A stretch of DNA of 64,000 nt from JBOHDX01 sp050700835 (GTDB lineage: Bacteria > Actinomycetota > Actinomycetes > Propionibacteriales > Nocardioidaceae), in assembly GCA_050700835.1 (NCBI GenBank), contig JBOHDX010000114.1, positions 20,461 to 84,460 on the forward strand, in the 5' to 3' direction. This document shows positions 48,526-55,934 of the stretch, in pieces (the first letter of the stretch is position 1; the number at the start of each line of letters is the position of its first letter). The translations under genes and the position numbers were made by a program. Under the pieces are notes generated by a model. It had not been told where the DNA came from, made no database searches, and was given only the letters and a program-made list of their open reading frames with translations.

Positions 48526-49826
48526 GCGCACCTGCCGACCTCGGCGGGTTCCACCGGGTGCACCCCGCGACTCCCTTCCTGCGTGGGGGCCTCGCGTTGG
48601 TCGTCGTCGCGGTCTACGTCGGTCGCTCGCTCGTCGAGGGTGGCTCCGTGCCGTACCCCTGGTTGGTCCTGCCGGCCGCGGTGGTGGCCGGGTTGGGCTT
48701 CGGGCTCGTGTCGTGGTGGTTCACACGGTTCCGGATCAGCGCCACGGAGCTGCGCATCGACAGCGGTGTCTTTGTGCGCCGGTCACGGCGGGTCAAGATC
48801 GAGCGCCTACAAGCGGTCGAGGTGCAACAACCCTTGCTGGCAAGGCTGTTCGCGATGGCCGAGCTCACCTTCGAGACTGCCGGCGGCGGCGGCGACGACA
48901 AGGCGAAGCTGGCGTTCCTGCCGCTCGGGCGGGCCGAGTCGCTGCGGGCCGACCTGCTCGGTCGTGCACGCGGGCTGGAGGGCGAGGTCGCCCGCACTGG
49001 CCTGGGACCGGTCGAGCCGCTGGCGCCCGAACGTGTCCTGTTCAGCGTGCAGCCCGGCCCTTTGCTCGCAAGCCAGGTGTTGCGGGCGGCGTTCGTCGGA
49101 CTGGTTGTCCCGTCCGTCGGTGGTGTCGTGATCCAGGTGCTGACCGGCACACCGTTGGGTTTCGCGTTGTTCATCCCGACGGGGCTCGCCGCGCTTTCGT
49201 TCGTGGCGAACGGCTTCGTCGCGAGGTTCGGCTTCACCGCCTCCCGGACTGCCGAGGGGCTGCGGCTGCGCTCAGGCCTGCTCAACGTACGCAGCCAGAC
49301 GATCCCCACGGACCGGGTGCAGGGCATCGTGCTGCACGAGCCGCTGGCCTGGCGCCCGCTCGGCTGGGTGTCGGTGCGGGTCACGGTCGCCGGCTCGAAG
49401 TACAAGGACGATCAGAAGAACATCTCCCTGTCGACCCTCGTACCGGTAGCTTCTCGCGCGGTGGCACTGCGACTGGTCGCAGAGGTGCTGGGCAGCGCGG
49501 ACCCGGACGCTGTGTCGCTCGCACCCGCGCCCAGGGCCGCTCGTTGGCTCGACCCGCTCGGCGCGGCCGTTCTGCGGTACGGCGCGGACGACCGGTTGAT
49601 CGTGACCAGGCGAGGAGTGCTGAGTCGGCGTACCGATGTGGTGCCGCGGCACAAGCCGCAGTCGGTCCGGGTCACCCAGGGCCCTGTCCAGCGCGCATTG
49701 CGGTTGGCGAGCGTCCACGTGGACCTGCCATCGGGCCCGGTCGAGGCAGTCGGCCGGCACCGTGACGCGGCTGAGTGCTGGCAGACGGCGCTCGCCCTGA
49801 CCCGCGCTCCCCGCACCACCCCCTGA
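48522..49826 (+). CDS. Bacterial PH (bPH2, YdbT-like) membrane protein
   Basis: A 434-residue protein with several helices and repeated bPH2 modules: first around RIDSGVFVRRSRRVKIERLQ, second around LRSGLLNVRSQTIPTDRVQG, third around IVTRRGVLSRRTDVVPRHKP. YdbS/YdbT pairs occur widely in bacteria; B. subtilis YdbS/YdbT affect resistance to some antimicrobial peptides. GTG 48522 overlaps the preceding stop. It converges on the methyltransferase gene across a tandem-repeat gap. Confidence 0.87.
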   Translation: MSAPADLGGFHRVHPATPFLRGGLALVVVAVYVGRSLVEGGSVPYPWLVLPAAVVAGLGFGLVSWWFTRFRISATELRIDSGVFVRRSRRVKIERLQAVEVQQPLLARLFAMAELTFETAGGGGDDKAKLAFLPLGRAESLRADLLGRARGLEGEVARTGLGPVEPLAPERVLFSVQPGPLLASQVLRAAFVGLVVPSVGGVVIQVLTGTPLGFALFIPTGLAALSFVANGFVARFGFTASRTAEGLRLRSGLLNVRSQTIPTDRVQGIVLHEPLAWRPLGWVSVRVTVAGSKYKDDQKNISLSTLVPVASRAVALRLVAEVLGSADPDAVSLAPAPRAARWLDPLGAAVLRYGADDRLIVTRRGVLSRRTDVVPRHKPQSVRVTQGPVQRALRLASVHVDLPSGPVEAVGRHRDAAECWQTALALTRAPRTTP

Positions 49827-49838
49827 CCCTCCCCAACT

Positions 49839-49948
49839 CCCGCCGATCCGCGGGTTGTGGCCCGCCGATCCGCGGCTTGTGGCCCGCCCATCCGCGGGTT
49901 GTGGCCCGCCGATCCGCGGCTTGTGGCCCGGCGGTCTGCGGCTAACGG
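49839..49948. repeat. 22-bp tandem repeat, four copies plus a degenerate fifth
   Basis: Copies begin at 49839, 49861, 49883 and 49905 (a fifth, diverged, at 49927). Consensus is CCCGCC(G/C)ATCCGCGG(G/C)TTGTGG. The central base alternates G, C, G, C between copies, so the array behaves as a 44-bp unit duplicated once. It fills the gap between two convergent genes and could act in termination. Confidence 0.88.
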
Positions 49949-49965
49949 CGACGAGGCAGCCGGCG

Positions 49966-50973
49966 TCAGCGCAACAGCAGGTCGGGCATCGGAGCGCCGA
50001 CGGCCGTGACGAGCCAGGTGAAGTCGCCGAGCCCGGGGGATGCGGTGAGCTCGGCAACCTCGCCGCGTGACGACAGACCGCGCAGGTACGCCACGGGATC
50101 GGTGGTGGCGAGCGCCGGTTCAGGCCGGTCGCCGCTCAGCCCGAGCCGGCGAAGGGCGGTGCGCTGGTCCAGCCGGATGGTCGTGACGCCGCCGTGAGGC
50201 TTCGAGGCCGAGATCGCTGCCTCGACTGAGTCCCAGTTGACCGGGGCGGTGACGTCACACGATCCGTCGAGCGCCACCTCGACCTCGCGGCCGGAGCGGT
50301 ACGCCCGGACACCTCCCGATCGAGACTCGGTGCCCGAAGCACGCGGACCGTAGTCGATCGTCACCGCGACTCCGCGAGTCAACCCGCCGACGACGGTGCA
50401 CCAGGCCTCGTCCCGGGAACGACCGATCTCGACCCGGTCACCCGGGCGGGGATCGGGCACCCACCGGTGGCACCACGTGACGTCGTCGTCGCGCAACGAC
50501 GGACCCCAGGCCTCTCGCATCGATGCCGGATCGACCAGAATCTCGCGCCAGTCGCCGTCGCCGTCGAGCATCGCGACGAGGCATGGCACGTTGTCGAGCC
50601 ACTCGTTGGCCACGACGAGAGCAGCGTCGATCGGCGGCTTGGCGGCGACGGACCGCCACTCAACGTCGGACGGCAGGTTTTCAGGCCGACTGGCGACCTC
50701 GACCCCGATGAGCCGCAGGTCCGGCGCGACCCGCCGCAGGTCGGCGAGCAACTCCCCTTGACCGGCGCCGAGATCGACGACGCGGTCGAGGCCGCAGGCA
50801 CGGGCCAGCGCAAGCACGGCGCCGGCGAAGGCCGGCGACGCATGGACCGAGGTCCGGAAGTGATCGCCAGGTGCCTCGCGTACGAAGAATCCGTCGGCCC
50901 CATAGAGCGCCCGGTGCCAAGCCGTCACCCACGGGACGGCCCCGCCGAAGGGCTCGTCCGACTGTGGGATCAC
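49966..50973 (-). CDS. MidA/NDUFAF7-like SAM-dependent methyltransferase
   Basis: A 335-residue protein. An N-terminal segment with DHFRTSVHASPAFAGAVLAL resembles the MidA pattern (F-x-T-S/A-P before the SAM fold), followed by the SAM motif VVDLGAGQGELLADLRRV and LVVANEWLDNVPCLVA (the post-I NE motif of the family) and VAVTIDYGP. The human homologue NDUFAF7 methylates an arginine of NDUFS2, the NuoD subunit of complex I. A NuoD-like gene lies 2 kb away here. GTG 50973 has TACACT 7 nt upstream and no Shine-Dalgarno. Confidence 0.7.
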   Translation of the reverse strand: MIPQSDEPFGGAVPWVTAWHRALYGADGFFVREAPGDHFRTSVHASPAFAGAVLALARACGLDRVVDLGAGQGELLADLRRVAPDLRLIGVEVASRPENLPSDVEWRSVAAKPPIDAALVVANEWLDNVPCLVAMLDGDGDWREILVDPASMREAWGPSLRDDDVTWCHRWVPDPRPGDRVEIGRSRDEAWCTVVGGLTRGVAVTIDYGPRASGTESRSGGVRAYRSGREVEVALDGSCDVTAPVNWDSVEAAISASKPHGGVTTIRLDQRTALRRLGLSGDRPEPALATTDPVAYLRGLSSRGEVAELTASPGLGDFTWLVTAVGAPMPDLLLR

Positions 50974-51152
50974 TCGCGCGAGTGTAGGCAGCCGGCCCCC
51001 CAGCAGCTGTTGTGACCGAACGCACCGGGCAGGCCGGTGCGCGCGCCCACGTGCCGCCCGTACCCTTGAATCAAGCAGGACACGACCCACATCACCACGC
51101 TGACCCACCGTCCGGTACCCCCCCTGCGGGACTGGAACGAAAGGCAGAGCAG

Positions 51153-52070
51153 ATGCAGCAGCCCACCACGAAGCGATTCCACCTTGGCGTGATCGGCGCA
51201 GGCCGGGTCGGGGCCGTTCTCGCGGCCGGCTGGCGCACCGCCGGCCACGACGTCGCGGCCGTCGCGGGTGAGTCTCCCGCTTCCCGCACCCGCATCGAGA
51301 CGCTGCTTCCCGGCGTCGACATCACCGATCCCCGCGAGGTGGTACGCCGAGCTGACCTGGTGCTCCTGGCCGTACCCGACGATGCCTTGTCCGACCTCAT
51401 CACCGAGCTCGTCGCGGCGCAGGTCATCCGACCGGACCACGTGGTGGTGCACACGAGCGGGCGGCACGGCACCGGGGTGCTGGAGCCCGCTGCCCGGCTC
51501 GGCGCCGACGTGATCGCGTTGCACCCGGCGATGACGTTCACCGGCACCCACGTCGATCTCGACCGGCTCGCGGGGTGCACGTTCGCCCTGACCGCCGCGG
51601 AGGGCACAGCCCGAAGTGTCGGTGCGGGACTCGTCGCCGACCTCGGGGGCAGGGTGACCCTGGTCCCGGAGGAGCAGCGCACCCTCTATCACGCCGCCCT
51701 GGCGCACGGCGCCAACCACGTCGCGACGCTGGTGAGCCAGGCGATGGACCTGCTGCGCCAGGCCGGCGTGACCGACCCGTCGGCGACCCTGCGGCCGTTG
51801 CTGTCGGCCGCGGTCGACAACGCGCTTGCCTACGGCGACGCGGCGCTCACCGGTCCCGTGGTCCGCGGCGACCTGGCTACCGTCGCGGCGCACCTGGACG
51901 CCTTGCGCGCGGCTCCGCCAGCGACGCTCGACAGCTATCTGGCGATGGCGCGGGCCACCAGTGAGCGCGCTGTTGCGGACGGACGTCTGGCGCGTCCGCG
52001 CGCCAGTGACCTCGCGGAGGTGCTCGATGCGGCAGTCTGGGACGCGACGGCCGCCGCCATGACGGCCTAG
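51153..52070 (+). CDS. Rossmann-fold/DUF2520 protein
   Basis: A 305-residue protein with an N-terminal NAD(P) fold (LGVIGAGRVGAVLAAGWRTA, then LVLLAVPDDAL and HTSGRHG) and a C-terminal DUF2520 helical domain (QRTLYHAALAHGANHVATLV). It resembles ProC/6-phosphogluconate-dehydrogenase-type reductases. The gene precedes panC across actinobacteria (Rv3603c), and a ketopantoate-related reduction has been suggested from context; I cannot confirm it. ATG 51153 has AAGGCAG upstream. It leads the panC-coaX transcript. Confidence 0.88.
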   Translation: MQQPTTKRFHLGVIGAGRVGAVLAAGWRTAGHDVAAVAGESPASRTRIETLLPGVDITDPREVVRRADLVLLAVPDDALSDLITELVAAQVIRPDHVVVHTSGRHGTGVLEPAARLGADVIALHPAMTFTGTHVDLDRLAGCTFALTAAEGTARSVGAGLVADLGGRVTLVPEEQRTLYHAALAHGANHVATLVSQAMDLLRQAGVTDPSATLRPLLSAAVDNALAYGDAALTGPVVRGDLATVAAHLDALRAAPPATLDSYLAMARATSERAVADGRLARPRASDLAEVLDAAVWDATAAAMTA

Positions 52071-52092
52071 CAACGGTCGGAGTGGACATCGG

Positions 52093-52938
52093 ATGGATCC
52101 CACCGTCGTCAGCACGGTCGAGGAGCTGGACCGTGCGCTCATGCCCGCACGCCTCGCCAACTCGCCGGTGTCGTACGTCCCGACCATGGGGGCGATGCAC
52201 GGGGGCCATGCGGCACTGCTGCAACAGGGCCGTCGACTCGGGGACGCGCTGATCGCGTCGATCTTCGTCAACCCGACTCAGTTCGGACCGGGGGAGGACA
52301 TCGAACGCTACCCGCGACCGCTCGAGGACGACCTGGAGATGTGCGGCCGCGAAGGCGTCGACATCGTGTTCGTGCCGGAGGTCGAGACCATCCATCCCGA
52401 CGGGGCCGGCGGCGTGACGATCGACCCCGGTCCGCTGGGCGCGGTGCTGGAGGGCGTCAGCCGCCCGACCCACTTCCGCGGCATGCTGACAGTGGTGGCC
52501 AAGTTGTTCGCGCTTGTACGCCCGAGCACGGCGGTGTTCGGGGAGAAGGACTACCAGCAGCTCGCACTCGTCCGGCGGATGGTGCACGACCTTAGCATGG
52601 CGATCGACATCGTCGGCGTGGCGACAGTTCGCGATGCCGACGGACTCGCGCTGTCGTCGCGCAACCGCTATCTCGACGCAGCCCAGCGTGAGCACGCCCT
52701 GGCGTTGTCGGGGGCGTTGTCGGCGGGGGCAGCGCGTGCGTGGGACGGCTCCGGCGCGGTCCTTGCGGCCGCCCACGAGGTACTCGACAAGGCGGAGGAC
52801 GTTGACCTCGACTACCTTGCCCTGACCGACCGCGACCTCGCGCCGGACCCACGCGCAGGGGAGGCCCGTCTGCTCGTCGCCGCCAGGATCGGCACCACCC
52901 GGCTGATCGACAACGTCGGTCTCGTCCTGGAGCGTTGA
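52093..52938 (+). CDS. panC: Pantothenate synthetase
   Basis: A 281-residue enzyme joining pantoate and beta-alanine with ATP. The HIGH-like motif is MGAMHGGHAAL, with IFVNPTQFGPGEDIERYPR, FGEKDYQQLALVRRM and the KMSKS-equivalent loop LSSRNRYLDAAQ. It begins 22 bp after the DUF2520 gene and ends 4 bp before coaX. In M. tuberculosis and many relatives panD lies at that junction; here it is absent, so beta-alanine must come from a panD elsewhere or another source. Confidence 0.95.
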   Translation: MDPTVVSTVEELDRALMPARLANSPVSYVPTMGAMHGGHAALLQQGRRLGDALIASIFVNPTQFGPGEDIERYPRPLEDDLEMCGREGVDIVFVPEVETIHPDGAGGVTIDPGPLGAVLEGVSRPTHFRGMLTVVAKLFALVRPSTAVFGEKDYQQLALVRRMVHDLSMAIDIVGVATVRDADGLALSSRNRYLDAAQREHALALSGALSAGAARAWDGSGAVLAAAHEVLDKAEDVDLDYLALTDRDLAPDPRAGEARLLVAARIGTTRLIDNVGLVLER

Positions 52939-52942
52939 GACG

Positions 52943-53719
52943 GTGCTGCTCGCAGTCGACATCGGCAACAGCGACACCGTCCTCGGATTGTTCGACGGCG
53001 CCGACCTGACCGAGTCGTGGCGCGTGTCCACCGAGGACCGCCGGACGGCCGACGAGTGGTACGTCCTGGTCTCGGGCCTCGTGGGCGCGACCACGGTGAC
53101 TGGGGTCGCGGTGTGTTCCACCGTGCCGCACGTGCTGCACGAGATGCGGCAGGTGCTGACCCGCTACTACCCCGACGTGCCGCACGTGGTGGTCGAGCCG
53201 GGCGTGCGTACCGGCGTGCCGGTGCTCACCGACAACCCCCGCGAGGTGGGCTCGGACCGGATCGTCAATGCGCTGGCCGCGGCCACGCTGTTCCAGCCGC
53301 CCTGCATCGTGGTCGACCTCGGCACGGCGACGACCGTCGACGCCATCAGCGCCCGTGGTGAGTACCTCGGCGGGGCGATCGCGCCCGGTATCGAGATCTC
53401 CCTGGAGGCCCTCGGCCGACGGGGCGCTCAGCTTCGGCGGGTCGAGTTGGTGCGCCCGCGCTCGGTGATCGCGAAGAACACCGTTGAGGCCCTGCAGGCG
53501 GGAGCGGTGTTCGGGTTCGCCGGCCAGGTGGACGGGTTGGTGAAGCGGACGGTGGCGGCTCTGGAGGCTGATCGTTCGGAGGTCACCGTGGTGGCCACGG
53601 GAACGTCCGCGCCGACGATCCTGTCCGAGTGCGCCGAGATCGACGAGTACGAGCCGCGGCTGACCCTGCACGGCCTCCGGCTGGTGTTCGACCGAAACCA
53701 GGTCGCCCGGCCGGGCTGA
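52943..53719 (+). CDS. coaX: Type III pantothenate kinase
   Basis: A 258-residue ASKHA-fold kinase phosphorylating pantothenate, the first step to CoA. It has the phosphate-1 motif LLAVDIGNSDTVLGLF, GSDRIVNALAA, CIVVDLGTATTVDAI and GGAIAPGIEISLEAL. Actinobacteria often also carry the unrelated CoaA; CoaX here is intact in its motifs, though the M. tuberculosis orthologue has been reported not to be essential. GTG 52943 is 4 bp after panC. Confidence 0.93.
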   Translation: MLLAVDIGNSDTVLGLFDGADLTESWRVSTEDRRTADEWYVLVSGLVGATTVTGVAVCSTVPHVLHEMRQVLTRYYPDVPHVVVEPGVRTGVPVLTDNPREVGSDRIVNALAAATLFQPPCIVVDLGTATTVDAISARGEYLGGAIAPGIEISLEALGRRGAQLRRVELVRPRSVIAKNTVEALQAGAVFGFAGQVDGLVKRTVAALEADRSEVTVVATGTSAPTILSECAEIDEYEPRLTLHGLRLVFDRNQVARPG

Positions 53720-53741
53720 GCCCCCCGTAGCCTTGGCTGCC

Positions 53742-55253
53742 ATGACGGACCCCCAGGCGCCTGACTCCGCCGGAGACCTGCCCGAGCAGATGCGGGTCCG
53801 GCGGGAGAAGCGGCAACGCCTGGTTGACTCCGGAATCGCGCCGTACCCCCTCGCGGTGCCCCGGACCCACTCGCTGTCCCAGGTGCGCGCAAAGTACGAC
53901 GCCGCTGGCCTCGCGCCCGACACCGCCACCGGCGAGCAGGTGTCCGTCACCGGGCGGGTGATCTTCCTGCGCAACACCGGCAAGCTGTGCTTCGTCCGGC
54001 TGCGCGACGGCGACGGCACCGAGCTTCAGGTGATGCTGTCCCTGGCCGATCTGGGGGAGCAGTCTCTGACGTCGTTCAAGGAGCTCGTCGATATCGGCGA
54101 CCTGATGGCGTTCTCCGGCGAGGTCGTGACGAGCCGGCGCGGCGAGCTGTCGGTACGGGTAACGAACTGGTGCTTTACCGCGAAGGCATTGCGACCGTTG
54201 CCCAACGAGCACGCACCGTTGAGCGAAGAAGCGCGCGTACGCCTGCGGTACGTCGACATGATCGTGAACCCGCACGCCCGAGAGATGGTGCGTGCGAAGG
54301 CAGTCGTGTTGCGCTCGCTTCGAGAGACCCTCCATCGCCGAGGTTATGTCGAGGTGGAAACTCCCGTCCTGCAGCTCACCAACGGCGAGGCCGCGGCGCG
54401 CCCGTTCCGCACCCACCTGCAGGCCTTCGACCAGGAGATGGTGCTCAGGATCGCCCTGGAGCTCAATCTCAAGCGCGTTCTCGTCGGCGGGGTCGAGCGG
54501 GTTTACGAGATCGGAAAGACGTTCCGCAACGAAGGCATCGACTCCACGCACAGCGCCGAATTCATGATGCTCGAGGCCTATGAGGCGTTCGGCGACTACG
54601 ACACGATGGCGGCCCTGGTACGCACCCTCGTGCTCGACGCGGCGCAGGCTCTCGATCGCACGACCGTGCCGGCGCGGGACGGCACTGAGATCGACCTGAC
54701 CGCGCCGTGGCGACGGGCCAGTCTGCTGGAGCTTGTCAGTGAGGCACTGGGCGAGCAGATCGACCTCGACACCGGCCTTAACGCCTTGCGTGGGCACGCC
54801 GAGCGCCACGACGTCGACCTGCAAGCCAGCTGGGGGTGGGGGGATGTCGTGCTGGAGCTCTACGAGAAGCTCGTCGAGCATTCGCTGATCCAGCCGACGT
54901 TCGTGTGCGACTACCCCGCCTCGGTCCGCCCGCTGGCAAAGCCGCACCGGTCGGAGCCGGGCCTCGTCGAGGCGTTCGACCTCGTCATCAACGGCGTCGA
55001 GCTGGCCCCGGCGTACTCCGAGCTCAACGACCCTGTCGTGCAACGGCAGAGATTCATCGAACAATCCGGGCACGCCGTGGCCGGCGCGTCGGACGAGATC
55101 GAGCTCGATCTGGACTTCCTGCGCGCCCTCGAGTACGGGATGCCTCCGGCGGGCGGGATGGGAATGGGTGTCGACCGTCTTGTGATGCTGTTGATGGGCA
55201 CCTGGATTCGAGAAGCGATTCTGTTCCCGCTGCTGCGCCCAGAGTCGACATAG
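53742..55253 (+). CDS. lysS: Lysyl-tRNA synthetase, class II
   Basis: A 503-residue enzyme. It has an N-terminal OB-fold anticodon domain (SVTGRVIFLRNTGKLCFVRL) and the class II catalytic core with motif 1 near PHAREMVRAKAVVLRSLR, motif 2 FRNEGIDSTHSAEFMMLEAY and motif 3 GMGMGVDRLVMLLMGTWIRE. The conserved RIAPELYLKR stretch reads RIALELNLKR, a small divergence near the active site. ATG 53742 is preceded by TAGCCT with an 8-nt gap (leaderless type); a TTG at 53733 is in frame. Same position as Rv3598c. Confidence 0.92.
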   Translation: MTDPQAPDSAGDLPEQMRVRREKRQRLVDSGIAPYPLAVPRTHSLSQVRAKYDAAGLAPDTATGEQVSVTGRVIFLRNTGKLCFVRLRDGDGTELQVMLSLADLGEQSLTSFKELVDIGDLMAFSGEVVTSRRGELSVRVTNWCFTAKALRPLPNEHAPLSEEARVRLRYVDMIVNPHAREMVRAKAVVLRSLRETLHRRGYVEVETPVLQLTNGEAAARPFRTHLQAFDQEMVLRIALELNLKRVLVGGVERVYEIGKTFRNEGIDSTHSAEFMMLEAYEAFGDYDTMAALVRTLVLDAAQALDRTTVPARDGTEIDLTAPWRRASLLELVSEALGEQIDLDTGLNALRGHAERHDVDLQASWGWGDVVLELYEKLVEHSLIQPTFVCDYPASVRPLAKPHRSEPGLVEAFDLVINGVELAPAYSELNDPVVQRQRFIEQSGHAVAGASDEIELDLDFLRALEYGMPPAGGMGMGVDRLVMLLMGTWIREAILFPLLRPEST

Positions 55254-55295
55254 CGTCGACTTAGAGTCGACGTGACCGAGTTATTGGTTCATCGT

Positions 55296-55326
55296 TTGTA
55301 CAGTGAGCCGCAAACCAGGCTACGAT
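55296..55326 (+). promoter_or_regulatory. Possible lsr2 promoter
   Basis: In the 137-bp, relatively AT-rich gap before lsr2, TTGTAC (55296-55301) and TACGAT (55321-55326) could be -35 and -10 boxes with a 19-bp spacer, giving a leader of about 60 nt. The spacing is longer than ideal. A GTTTG/CAAAC dyad (55294-55315) overlaps the spacer; Lsr2 is known to bind AT-rich DNA, so autoregulation is possible. Confidence 0.35.
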
Positions 55327-55390
55327 TCCATTCGCCAGGTCCGATCGCGTGTCCGGGCACAGACAATTGACTCGACTTGAGAGGCACATC

Positions 55391-55714
55391 GTGGCGCAAA
55401 AGGTTCAGATTCTCCTGGTCGATGACCTCGACGGTGGCAAGGCCGAAGAGACGGTGGCGTTCTCACTCGACGGTTCGGCGTACGAAATCGACCTGTCGGT
55501 CAAGAACGCCGCCAGGCTGCGCAAGGATTTCGCGCCTTACGTCGCCGAAGCCCGCAAGGTCGGTGGCCGCCGCAAGGCCACCCGTGGTCGCCCACGGGCA
55601 GCCGGTGCCGCGCCGGCAGAGATCCGCCAGTGGGCTCGCGACAAAGGCTACGACGTGCCCGATCGCGGCCGCGTCTCCGCCGAGGTCCGCGAGGCGTACG
55701 CCGCCGCGCACTGA
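55391..55714 (+). CDS. lsr2: Nucleoid-associated protein Lsr2
   Basis: A 107-residue H-NS-like DNA-bridging protein. The N-terminal dimerisation part is AQKVQILLVDDLDGGKAEET followed by VAFSLDGSAYEIDLSVKNA. A basic linker (GRRKATRGRPRAAGAA) leads to the C-terminal DNA-binding domain IRQWARDKGYDVPDRGRVSA, whose RGR inserts in the minor groove of AT-rich DNA. It silences AT-rich and horizontally acquired genes. GTG 55391 has GAGG 6 nt upstream. Its place between lysS and clpC is conserved in mycobacteria. Confidence 0.95.
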   Translation: MAQKVQILLVDDLDGGKAEETVAFSLDGSAYEIDLSVKNAARLRKDFAPYVAEARKVGGRRKATRGRPRAAGAAPAEIRQWARDKGYDVPDRGRVSAEVREAYAAAH

Positions 55715-55722
55715 CCGCCCCC

Positions 55723-55757
55723 GTCGACCCCCCGCCCTACCCCGGCGGGGCGTCGAC
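55723..55757 (+). terminator. Hairpin after lsr2
   Basis: Arms 55723-55736 and 55744-55757 pair over 14 bp with one mismatch around a 7-nt loop (CTACCCC), starting 9 nt after the lsr2 stop. There is no T-tract. It probably terminates lsr2 before the clpC promoter region (55758-55934), where I see no further gene. Confidence 0.7.
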
Positions 55758-55934
55758 GCGTTCGCTACCGGCGAACCCGCCTGGTCAGGCGGAACACCCG
55801 GTGTCTGATGGGGGTTGAGACACGGGAAGAGCGGGGTCCCCGCAGCGCTGCACCCGGCCTGGTGGCAGGGCCACGACTAGCATGGTGACCTGCGGCATGT
55901 AGTTCGCCCGCACCGGGCACACGAGGAGAGTGTG

